46,842 bases of DNA from Rathayibacter sp. SD072 (GTDB lineage: Bacteria; Actinomycetota; Actinomycetes; Actinomycetales; Microbacteriaceae). The translations under genes were made by a program, and so were the position numbers. Shown piece after piece: positions 38,887-46,244 of this stretch; the stretch's first letter is position 1; each line of letters begins with the position of its first letter. The notes under the pieces are model-generated. The model made no database searches, had not been told where the DNA came from, and saw only the letters and a program-made list of their open reading frames with translations. The stretch lies in NCBI RefSeq assembly GCF_017355185.1, contig NZ_JADILJ010000029.1:1-46842 (forward strand), written 5' to 3'.

Positions 38887-41340
38887 TCAGTCGAAGACCA
38901 GGTCGCCGTCCACGTCGCCGACGTCGCTCGTGTTGGCGGGCTCCTCGCCCGAGCTGATCTGCAGGGGGATCACCGCGCCGTCGACCGCGTCCTGGCCGGC
39001 GCTCGGGGTCGTCCAGACGACCGATCCGGCCGGGACGGTCGTGGAGTCGACGATCTCCTGGTGGCCCGCGGTGAAGCCGGACGCCTGGAGGATCGCGGTC
39101 GCCTCCTCGACGGTGCGGCCCGAGACGTCGGGCACCTCGGTGACCGAGGCCGCCCGCGAGGAGGAGGCCAGCATCGATGAGGGCGGATCGATGAAGTCGT
39201 CGCCGCCGTACTTCGAGTCGAGCGCGGTCATGATCGGACGGAAGATCGCGTGACGCGCCTGAGCGGCCTGGATGCTGCCCTTCTCCCCGGTGATCCTGAC
39301 CTGGCGCAGGTTGATCTTCTCGCCGTCCTCGAAGCCGTTGATGCTGCCGACCCAGACGGCGAGCGAGGCGGAGCGGCTGGCGCCCGCGGTCCAGACGTCG
39401 GCGGCGTCGTCGGTGGTGCCGGTCTTGCCGATGTGCTCGATCCCGTCGTCGGGATTCGAGGACACTCCCGTGCCGGACGTCATGACGCGCTGCATGGCGT
39501 ACTGCATGCCGTGGGCGACCTCCGGCGAGACGGCGGGGGCGCAGTCCGCGGCGGGCACGGCCACCGGAGCGCCGTCGGCCCCCGTGATGCGGTCGATCAC
39601 GATCGGGTCGCAGGCGACTCCGTCGTTCGCGATGCCCGCGTAGGCGCCGGCGACCGTGAGCGGGGCGATGGTGTTCGTCCCCAGCACGGTGGACGGGGTC
39701 GACCACAGCTCGGTGTTCGTCGCGGTGTGCATGCCGAACGCCTCGGCGGTCGTCCGGATGTCGCAGAGGTCGAGCTGGTGCGCCATGCCCATGAAGCCCG
39801 TGTTGATCGACCCCTGCGTCGCGGTGACGGCGCTCATCGACTCGCGGTTGTCGGAGGGGGCGTCGTTCTTCGGGCGGTAGAAGGGGACGGGGACCGTGAC
39901 CCCGTCCTCGGCGATGTTGCACTTCTGCGGGTAGCTGCGGAAGCCGGAGGTCGGGGAGGGGAAGCTCTCGTTGAGGGTGTGGCCGGCGGTCAGCCAGTTG
40001 GCCAGGGTGAACACCTTGTAGGTGGAGCCCGTCTGGACACCGCGGTTGCCGCTCATCGCCTCGTCGACGTTGAGGTTCACGGCGCTCGTGCCGGGCGAGG
40101 CGGCCAGAACCTCGGGGTCCTGGCTGTAGACGGTGTTCTGGACCATCGAGAGCACGCGGCCGGTGCGGGCCTCGACGCTCGAGGCGGTCGCTCCCACCTC
40201 GAAGCGCGGGTCGGTCTGAGGCACGTAGGCGTTCAGAGCGGCCTGCGAGACCTGCTGGATGTCGAGGTCGAGCGTCGTGACGACGTCGTAGCCGCCGCGG
40301 CGGATCTTCGCGTAGCGCTCGTCGTCGGTCGCTCCGAAGACCTCGTCGTTGCGGAGCACGTTGAGCACGTAGTCGCAGAAGTACGCGGCGTTGCCGGCCG
40401 TCGTGCAGCCGGTGGAGGGCTGCGTGATGTTCGGCGTGATGGGCTCGGCGATCGCGGCGTCGTGGGTGGCCTGGTCGATCTTCCCGTACTTCAGCTCCTC
40501 GGTGAGGATGTAGTCGCGGCGCTCCTTGGTGGCGGCGTAGCCGTTGGCGGCGCCGTTCGCCTCGCTCGCCGGGTCGTCGAAGCGGAACTTCTCGGGGTTG
40601 TTCACGATGGCGAGGAGTGCGGCGGCCTGGGCGGTCGAGAGCTGGCTCGCGGGGATGCCGTAGTAGTAGTTCGCGGCGGCTTCGATGCCGTAGACGGTGC
40701 CGCCGAAGAGGGCGATGTTGAGGTAGCCGAGGAGGATGTCGTCCTTCGAGTACTCCTTCTCGAGTCCGATCGCCAGGCGCATCTCCTTGAGCTTGCGCTC
40801 GGGGGTGGGGGCCGTCGCGACCTTGTAGGCGGCGGCGCGCTCCGCCTCGTCGGCGATCGACTCCGCCTTCTGCACGAGGACGTTCTTGACGTACTGCTGC
40901 GTGATCGACGAGCCGCCCTGGAGGTCGTCGCCCGAGAGGGTGACCGCGAGCGCGCGCAGGGTGCCCTGGATGTCGATCCCGCCGTGCTCGTAGAAGCGCG
41001 GGTCCTCGCCGGCGACGGCGGCGTCCTTCGCGGTCTGCGCGACCTCGTCCCAGCCGACCTCGACCCGGTTCTGGTCGTAGACGGAGGCGAGCAGGGTGGT
41101 GCCGTCCCCCGCGAAGACGTTGGTCCGCTGCATGGTCTGGCCGACGTCGATGTAGCCCGGCAGGTTCTGGAACATGCCGATCGTGTTGGTCGTCGCGAGA
41201 CCGGTGAGCGCGAGCGCCGGGGTCACCCCGACCGTGATCAGGACGCCGGCGACGACGCTCATGCCGATGAACCCCATGACCGCCCGCAGCGACATCCCCA
41301 GCGGCCTGTCGGAGCGGCGGGACGCGGTGGGGAGAGCCAT
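38887..41340 (-). CDS. Class A penicillin-binding protein with PASTA domain (second paralog)
   Basis: An 817-residue bifunctional cell-wall synthase. N-terminal cytoplasmic tail (~1-22), one membrane helix (AVMGFIGMSVVAGVLITVGVTPALAL), GT51 glycosyltransferase (GEDPRFYEHGGIDIQGTLRAL, catalytic glutamate in EDPRF), transpeptidase with STYK, SINTGF and KTGTT, and a C-terminal PASTA domain (VPDVSGRTVEEATAILQASGF). AAGGA precedes the ATG at 41340. It is the tandem paralog of the next gene downstream, and 224 bases of the two genes are about 98% identical. Terminal residues are acidic (DVGDVDGDLVFD). Confidence 0.93.
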   Translation of the reverse strand: MALPTASRRSDRPLGMSLRAVMGFIGMSVVAGVLITVGVTPALALTGLATTNTIGMFQNLPGYIDVGQTMQRTNVFAGDGTTLLASVYDQNRVEVGWDEVAQTAKDAAVAGEDPRFYEHGGIDIQGTLRALAVTLSGDDLQGGSSITQQYVKNVLVQKAESIADEAERAAAYKVATAPTPERKLKEMRLAIGLEKEYSKDDILLGYLNIALFGGTVYGIEAAANYYYGIPASQLSTAQAAALLAIVNNPEKFRFDDPASEANGAANGYAATKERRDYILTEELKYGKIDQATHDAAIAEPITPNITQPSTGCTTAGNAAYFCDYVLNVLRNDEVFGATDDERYAKIRRGGYDVVTTLDLDIQQVSQAALNAYVPQTDPRFEVGATASSVEARTGRVLSMVQNTVYSQDPEVLAASPGTSAVNLNVDEAMSGNRGVQTGSTYKVFTLANWLTAGHTLNESFPSPTSGFRSYPQKCNIAEDGVTVPVPFYRPKNDAPSDNRESMSAVTATQGSINTGFMGMAHQLDLCDIRTTAEAFGMHTATNTELWSTPSTVLGTNTIAPLTVAGAYAGIANDGVACDPIVIDRITGADGAPVAVPAADCAPAVSPEVAHGMQYAMQRVMTSGTGVSSNPDDGIEHIGKTGTTDDAADVWTAGASRSASLAVWVGSINGFEDGEKINLRQVRITGEKGSIQAAQARHAIFRPIMTALDSKYGGDDFIDPPSSMLASSSRAASVTEVPDVSGRTVEEATAILQASGFTAGHQEIVDSTTVPAGSVVWTTPSAGQDAVDGAVIPLQISSGEEPANTSDVGDVDGDLVFD

Positions 41341-41711
41341 GGAGCAGGGGTCCTTCCGACGCGGCGGGGCCGCGGGGTGTCGAGGGGGAGGGGCGGCCGG
41401 AGCCTCGCGCCGTCGCGCAGTGCCCCCGTGAGAATGGTACGTGAACGACCCCCGCCGAGGGCGTCCTCCGCCAGGACGAGATGCGGAGTGGCGGGGGATG
41501 TACAGCGGCCGTCCCCGCCTGGTAGCCGCGGCGCCGGACGGTGCCTCCGAGGGGTGCCTCCGAAGGGCGCCCCGGGGCTCCCTCGGAGCCGATGCATCCG
41601 TATCGTGGGGGGAGCGCGCCCCGCACGGGCCGCACCGCTCCAGCACCACTCGGCACCAGCGCCGGCCCCGGGCCCCCGGGGCGGTCCCCACTCCGGCAGG
41701 AAGCACACACC
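41341..41711. other. Divergent spacer between PBP and cysK
   Basis: About 370 bases without a gene, holding both promoters. TACCAT in the minus direction (near 41437) is a possible -10 for the PBP. GGCTCC-CTC-GGAGCC (41576-41590) is a small hairpin and GGTGCCTCCGA occurs twice just before it (41540-41562). I see no recognisable SAM or T-box riboswitch upstream of cysK. Confidence 0.5.
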
Positions 41712-42647
41712 ATGGCACGCATCCACGACGACGTGACGCAGCTCGTCGGCAACACCCCGCTCGTCCGCATCAACCGCCTCCCGGGCGCCGAGAGCGCGAG
41801 GGTGCTCGCCAAGCTCGAGTTCTACAACCCCGCGAACAGCGTGAAGGACCGCATCGGCGTGGCGATCGTCGACGCGGCGGAGGCCTCTGGCGAGCTGGCC
41901 CCCGGCGGCACCATCGTCGAGGGCACGAGCGGTAACACGGGCATCGCGCTGGCGCTCGTGGGAGCGGCGCGCGGCTACCGGGTCGTGCTGGCGATGCCCG
42001 AGACCATGTCGGTGGAGCGCCGGGTCCTGCTGCGCGCGTACGGGGCCGAGATCGTGCTCACCCCCGGCAGCGAGGGCATGCGCGGAGCGGTCGAGCGCGC
42101 TGAGGCCATCGTCGCCGAGACCCCGGGCGCGATCCTGGCCCGCCAGTTCGAGAACGCCGCCAATCCCGAGGTCCACCGCCGTACGACCGCCCAGGAGATC
42201 TGGGACGACACCGACGGCGAGGTCGACGTCTTCGTCGCCGGCATCGGCACGGGCGGCACCATCACCGGAGTCGGGCAGGTGCTCAAGGAGCGCAAGCCCG
42301 GCGTGCAGATCATCGGGGTCGAGCCGATCGACTCGCCGCTGCTCACGCAGGGCACCGCCGGACCGCACAAGATCCAGGGCATCGGCGCCAACTTCGTCCC
42401 CGCGAACCTCGACCGCGAGGTCTACGACGAGATCATCGACGTGACGCTGGACGACTCCATCCGGGTGGCCCGCGAGATGGCCGCTCGGGAGGGCGTCCTC
42501 GGCGGCATCTCGTCCGGCTCGATCATGTGGGCCGCTCTCGAGGTCGCGAAGCGGCCCGAGAACGCGGGGAAGACCATCGTCGCGATCGTCTGCGACTTCG
42601 GCGAGCGGTACATCTCGACCGTTCTGTACGAGGACCTCCGCAGCTGA
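41712..42647 (+). CDS. cysK: Cysteine synthase A (O-acetylserine sulfhydrylase)
   Basis: A 311-residue PLP enzyme that makes cysteine from O-acetylserine and sulfide. The PLP lysine is K45 in [20 protein letters not shown] (72-80) binds the substrate carboxylate; GTGGTITG is the phosphate loop; the C-terminal [10 protein letters not shown] serine contacts the PLP ring. AGGAAG lies 9 bases before the ATG; longer open frame upstream is noncoding. The cysE gene follows 29 bases after the stop, forming the usual cysteine biosynthesis pair. Confidence 0.93.
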   Translation: MARIHDDVTQLVGNTPLVRINRLPGAESARVLAKLEFYNPANSVKDRIGVAIVDAAEASGELAPGGTIVEGTSGNTGIALALVGAARGYRVVLAMPETMSVERRVLLRAYGAEIVLTPGSEGMRGAVERAEAIVAETPGAILARQFENAANPEVHRRTTAQEIWDDTDGEVDVFVAGIGTGGTITGVGQVLKERKPGVQIIGVEPIDSPLLTQGTAGPHKIQGIGANFVPANLDREVYDEIIDVTLDDSIRVAREMAAREGVLGGISSGSIMWAALEVAKRPENAGKTIVAIVCDFGERYISTVLYEDLRS

Positions 42648-42676
42648 GCCCCGCCGATCGCGGTCCCGGCGTCCTC

Positions 42677-43246
42677 GTGCGACTGCGCGAGGACGTCCGG
42701 ACCGCACGCCGGCGCGACCCGGCCGCCAGGAGCGCGGCGGAGGTCGTCCTCTCGTACCCGGGGGTGCATGCCGTCTGGCTCCACCGGATCGCGCACCGCT
42801 GGTGGCGCAGCGGTCTGCGCCTCCCCGCGCGGCTGCTCTCGCAGGCGGCCCGGGCGGCCACGGGAGTCGAGATCCATCCCGCCGCGACCATCGGCCGACG
42901 CCTCTTCATCGACCACGGAATGGGGGTCGTGATCGGCGAGACGGCGCGCATCGGCGACGACTGCATGATCTACCACGGCGTCACCCTCGGCGGACGGTCG
43001 TCGACGCGCGAGCGCAGGCACCCTTCGATCGGCGATCGCGTCGTGATCGGCGCGGGAGCCGTGGTGCTGGGCCCGATCGCCCTCGGTTCCGACGTCAGCG
43101 TGGGGGCGAACGCGGTGGTCGTGAAGGACGCCCCGGACGGAGCCGTCCTCGTCGGCATCCCCGCGCGCGATCTGCGGGCCCCCGGCCGTGGCGGCGCCCC
43201 GCTCGCGGATCCCGCGCTCCTCCTGGATCCCGCGGGCGACGACTGA
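42677..43246 (+). CDS. cysE: Serine O-acetyltransferase
   Basis: A 189-residue left-handed beta-helix acetyltransferase making O-acetylserine for Cys[40 protein letters not shown] is the N-terminal helical region; hexapeptide repeats begin at [44 protein letters not shown], with the catalytic His/Asp pair. The GTG at 42677 is chosen because it places MRLRED at the family's usual start; a CTG at the cysK stop would extend it by 11 codons. No C-terminal Ile is present: the protein ends in Asp, so CysK binding through the usual terminal isoleucine is not expected. Confidence 0.9.
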   Translation: MRLREDVRTARRRDPAARSAAEVVLSYPGVHAVWLHRIAHRWWRSGLRLPARLLSQAARAATGVEIHPAATIGRRLFIDHGMGVVIGETARIGDDCMIYHGVTLGGRSSTRERRHPSIGDRVVIGAGAVVLGPIALGSDVSVGANAVVVKDAPDGAVLVGIPARDLRAPGRGGAPLADPALLLDPAGDD

Positions 43247-43300
43247 GGGTCGGAGACGCCTGAGGGCCGGGCCCGCCCCGCGGCCCGGACGGAGCCTCCT

Positions 43301-44767
43301 TCAGTCGGCGTCCACGTGCGCGATGCTGCGCGGCGAGCTCTTGATGCGCGCGAAGGCGTCGAGCGCGTGCACCCGGGTCTCCTTGAGGTCGAGGATCGGC
43401 GCGGGGTAGTCCTCGCCCTCCGTGGTCAGCGTGTCCAGGAGGGTCCAGGGCTCGTGGATCGCGGAGCCGGTCACCGCCGCGAGCTCCGGGATGTTCTTGC
43501 GCAGGTAGTCGCCGGCGGGGTCGAACTTGTGCGACTGGGTGACGGGGTTGAACACCCGGAAGAACGGCGAGGCGTCGGCTCCCGATCCGGCCACCCACTG
43601 CCAGTTCGCGGCATTGCTGGCGGGGTCGGCGTCGACGAGGGTGTCCCAGAACCAGTCCTCGCCCACGCGCCAGTCGACGAGCATGTTCTTGATCAGGAAC
43701 GAGGCGGTGACCATCCGCACCCGGTTGTGCATGTACCCGGTGCGCCAGAGCTCCCGCATGCCGGCGTCGACGAGCGGGTAGCCGGTGCGGCCCTGGTGCC
43801 AGGCGTCGAGGTGCTCCTGACTCGCGTGGGCCCACGGGAAGCGGTCGAAGCGGGTGTCGAAGTTGGCGGTCGCGAGGTCGGGCCAGTGGAACAGCAGGTG
43901 GTAGCAGAACTCGCGCCAGAGCACCTCGGAGGCGAAGCGCTCGCGGCCCTGCTCGTGGTGCGCCCCCTCTCCCCGCGACTCGACGACGGCCTGCCAGACC
44001 TGGAACGGGCTGATCTCGCCCCAGCGCAGGTGCGCCGAGAGGTTCGACGTCGCGTCGTCGGCCGGGCGGTCGCGGCCGTCGGAGTAGTCGTCGAGCTGCT
44101 CGGCGATGAAGGCGCGCAGACGATCGGCCGCGGCCTTCTCTCCCGGCACCCAGCGCTCGCGCAGTCCCGCCGCCCAGTCGGGCCGGGTCGGCAGCAGCTC
44201 CCAGTCGTCCAGGTCGTCGGAGGCGACCGGGTCGACGACGCCGTCGATCGAGCGCGGACGGGGCAGCGGCGCTCGCGGCACGTCCTTCTTCCTGCAGGCG
44301 CGCGCGAAGGGCGTGTAGACGGAGTAGGGCGTCCCTCCGCCGGTCTGCACCGTCCACGGCTCGAACAGCAGCGAGCCCTGGTGGCTCTCGGCCTCGATGC
44401 CGCGCGAGCGCAGGCCCTCCTTCACCGCGGTGTCGACGGCGCGCTCGGCCCCTCCGTAGCGCCGGTTCCAGTGCACGGCACCCGCGCCGAGCTCGTCGGC
44501 CAGCTGCAGGATCACGGCCTCGGCGGGTCCGCGGCGCAGCAGGAGGGACCCGCCGTGCGCAGCGAGGTCGGCGCCCAGAGCGGTGAGACTGCCGTGCAGC
44601 CACCACCGCGCCGCGCCGCCCAGCGGCCGGATGCCGGGCGACTCGTCGTCGAGGACGTAGCAGACCGCCACCGGCCCGCCGCGATCGACCGCCGCTCGCA
44701 GCGCGGGGTTGTCAGCGAGGCGCAGATCGTCGCGGAGCCAGACGAGGGTGGGGGAGGAGGTGCTCAT
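43301..44767 (-). CDS. phr: Deoxyribodipyrimidine photolyase
   Basis: A 488-residue cryptochrome/photolyase-family flavoprotein that repairs UV cyclobutane pyrimidine dimers with blue light. The N-terminal antenna domain opens LVWLRDDLRLADNPAL; the C-terminal FAD domain has SNLSAHLRWGEISP, WREFCYHLLFHWPDL, RTGYPLVDAGMRELWRTGYMHNRVRMVTASFL and the tryptophan-rich electron path, then NWQWVAGSGADASPFFRVFNP. All expected motifs for an active class I CPD photolyase are present. GGAG precedes the ATG at 44767. Confidence 0.92.
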   Translation of the reverse strand: MSTSSPTLVWLRDDLRLADNPALRAAVDRGGPVAVCYVLDDESPGIRPLGGAARWWLHGSLTALGADLAAHGGSLLLRRGPAEAVILQLADELGAGAVHWNRRYGGAERAVDTAVKEGLRSRGIEAESHQGSLLFEPWTVQTGGGTPYSVYTPFARACRKKDVPRAPLPRPRSIDGVVDPVASDDLDDWELLPTRPDWAAGLRERWVPGEKAAADRLRAFIAEQLDDYSDGRDRPADDATSNLSAHLRWGEISPFQVWQAVVESRGEGAHHEQGRERFASEVLWREFCYHLLFHWPDLATANFDTRFDRFPWAHASQEHLDAWHQGRTGYPLVDAGMRELWRTGYMHNRVRMVTASFLIKNMLVDWRVGEDWFWDTLVDADPASNAANWQWVAGSGADASPFFRVFNPVTQSHKFDPAGDYLRKNIPELAAVTGSAIHEPWTLLDTLTTEGEDYPAPILDLKETRVHALDAFARIKSSPRSIAHVDAD

Positions 44768-44878
44768 GGTGTCTCCATGATCCGCGAGAGCGGAACCGGG
44801 GCGAAGTGCTGGCCGCCGCGTTCGTGGAGTGCTAGCGGAGGAGCGCGCCTGGGGAGGAGACCCGTGGCAGCCCGCCGG

Positions 44879-45319
44879 TCAGGCGGAGGCGACGCGGTCG
44901 CGGAGCTTGTCGCAGAGGGCCGTGAGCTGGTCGAGCTCGTCGTCGTCGAGGGCGTCGCCGACGTGCTGCGAGATCGTCTCCATGTGGTGCAGCGCCACGC
45001 GGCGGAACATGTCGTAGCCGTCGTCCGTGATCGCGATGACCGTCCCGCGCGCATCGGTCGGATCCTCGCTCTTGACGACGAGTCCGCGGCTGACCAGCCG
45101 GTCGATCAGACGGCTCACGCTGGGCTGGGTGAGCAGCACGTGCTTGTTGAGGTCGCGGAGGCGTGCGCGCCGATCGGGCTGCCGAGTGAGGTTGAAGAGC
45201 ACGTCGTACTCGTTCAGCGAGATCTCCTTGGAGGGGAACTCGGTGCTGAGCGCCCGCATCACGTGCACCTGCGCGCGGAAGAGCGACTCCCAGGCCGCAA
45301 CCGCACGTCTCGAACTCAC
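44879..45319 (-). CDS. MarR family transcriptional regulator (second)
   Basis: A 146-residue MarR repressor. LNKHVLLTQPSVSRLIDRLVSRGLVVKSEDPTDARGTVIAITDDG is the winged helix with the DARG wing; N- and C-terminal helices form the dimer interface. The start is GTG 45319 with GGAGGAGG a few bases upstream; a longer open frame to 45418 is rejected. The photolyase gene is downstream on the same strand after 111 bases, so they may or may not be co-transcribed. The ligand and targets are unknown. The putative RNA promoter at ~45545 upstream would read into it past a hairpin. Confidence 0.88.
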   Translation of the reverse strand: MSSRRAVAAWESLFRAQVHVMRALSTEFPSKEISLNEYDVLFNLTRQPDRRARLRDLNKHVLLTQPSVSRLIDRLVSRGLVVKSEDPTDARGTVIAITDDGYDMFRRVALHHMETISQHVGDALDDDELDQLTALCDKLRDRVASA

Positions 45320-45434
45320 CCGACCTCCTCCGTCGTGCTCAGGATACGGTGTCCCCACCCTGCTCCGGGGCGCGAGTGCGGGTTCGGTCCCGCGGGCGGC
45401 GGAGCGCCGCGACCGCACGGGCCCGGGAACGACA

Positions 45435-45468
45435 GAAGGCCGGCCGCTGAGGCGAGCGGCCGGCCTTC
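45435..45468. terminator. Strong 14-bp hairpin
   Basis: GAAGGCCGGCCGCT (45435-45448), 6-base loop, AGCGGCCGGCCTTC (45455-45468): a perfect stem. It sits between the putative RNA promoter at ~45545 and marR on the minus strand. No good U-tract on either side, though ATTCCCTT follows on the plus strand. Confidence 0.6.
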
Positions 45469-45540
45469 ATTCCCTTGCACCAAGAGTGTCCTGCAATCAC
45501 TTCCACGCTTCGCCGCCACAGCAAACGACTAACGCTCTTG
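45435..45540 (-). ncRNA. Candidate structured small RNA or marR leader
   Basis: On the minus strand TTGCGG (45569-45564), 16 bases, TATAGT (45547-45542) form a promoter in a locally AT-rich stretch. The expected RNA begins near 45536-45540 with CAAGAG, whose complement CTCTTG lies at 45486-45481 (plus two more pairs past one mismatch), making a closing stem for ~60 bases. The strong hairpin at 45468-45435 would end it at about 105 nucleotides. No open frame fits inside. It may be a small RNA or an attenuated leader of marR. Low certainty. Confidence 0.3.
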
Positions 45541-45854
45541 AACTATATAACGGATCGATAACGCCGCAAGAGGCCATTTCCTGAGATCTCCCTGAACGCC
45601 GCATCCGCTTCCGCCCCCACTCCGGAACGCGCGCCCGAGGTCCTCGATCCGAGCCGCCGACCGCCCGCACCCGCGTCGCTGTCGGCCCTCCTGCTCCCGT
45701 CACGATCGCGAGCGAGCGCCCGTCCACCGAACGCTTCTCCTCCCTCGGAGCAGGCTGCCCGAGGCGACTCTCCGAGGAACGCGCTGCTGCGCCCCGATCA
45801 CCTGAACACGGCGTCGGTGCGACCGGACTGCCGGCGAACCGTGCTCTGCGAACC

Positions 45855-45876
45855 GTGCCGGCGAAGCCGCACCTCA
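45855..45876 (+). repeat. Short partial copy of the 158-base repeat
   Basis: These 22 bases repeat the first 22 bases of the unit at 45885 with one mismatch, 30 bases upstream. Confidence 0.6.
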
Positions 45877-45884
45877 CAGGTACC

Positions 45885-46042
45885 GTGCCGGCGGAGCCGC
45901 ACCTCAGGCTTCGCGCCTCGACCAGCCGCCCGTCTCGAAGGCGATGGGCGAGAAACGCGTGCGAGCGTTTCGAGCGAGCCGGTGGCACCTCGCTCTGCGG
46001 TACTCGACCCGTCGCGAAGCCGACCGCGGCGGGCGGAGCGCT
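45885..46042 (+). repeat. 158-base direct repeat, copy 1
   Basis: Matches 46075-46232 with nine substitutions and no gaps by eye (~94%). It contains an internal inverted repeat, GAAACGC (45952-45958) and GCGTTTC (45965-45971), whose arms are identical in both copies while the loop differs. It also includes runs such as TACTCGACCCGTCG. No open frame explains it. Confidence 0.8.
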
Positions 46043-46074
46043 TGTGATCCGCCCACGAGAAAGCACCGCACCGC

Positions 46075-46232
46075 GTGCCGGCGGAGCCGCACCTCAGGCT
46101 TCGCGCCTCGACCCGCCGCTCGTCTCGAAGGCGATGGGCGAGAAACGCGTGTCAGCGTTTCGAGCGAGCCGAAGGCACCTCGCTCTGCGGTACTCGACCC
46201 GTCGAGAAGCCGACCGCGGAGGGAGGAGCGCT
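46075..46232 (+). repeat. 158-base direct repeat, copy 2
   Basis: Second copy, 190 bases from the first. Its right end carries GGAGCG of the palindrome GGAGCGCTCGCGCTCC (46225-46240), right after the stop of the winged-helix gene on the other strand. Confidence 0.8.
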
Positions 46233-46240
46233 CGCGCTCC
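46225..46240 (-). terminator. Hairpin behind the winged-helix gene
   Basis: GGAGCGC-TC-GCGCTCC pairs perfectly over 7 bases and is next to the minus-strand stop at 46245, with a T-run (six T) just before the stop codon. It may end that transcript. Confidence 0.5.
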
Positions 46241-46244
46241 GCCC

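Larger units (their letters stand above)
45469..46244. other. Gene-free region with repeats
   Basis: About 775 bases with no credible gene. It contains the candidate RNA promoter (45542-45569), a GC-rich stretch, and two 158-base direct repeats. Open frames here lack ribosome sites and have Arg/Ser-rich nonsense composition. Confidence 0.6.

Noticed and set aside
41541-41711. Upstream extension of cysK
   Set aside because: The CysK family begins at [16 protein letters not shown]; upstream residues are Pro/Gly/Arg-rich and AGGAAG precedes ATG 41712.
41341-41711. Possible sulfur-related riboswitch before cysK
   Set aside because: Only a small 6-bp hairpin and an 11-base direct repeat are visible; no SAM-type consensus is recognised.
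45497-46066. Minus-strand frame of 189 codons in the repeat region
   Set aside because: Ser/Arg-rich nonsense, no ribosome site, and it runs through the repeats.
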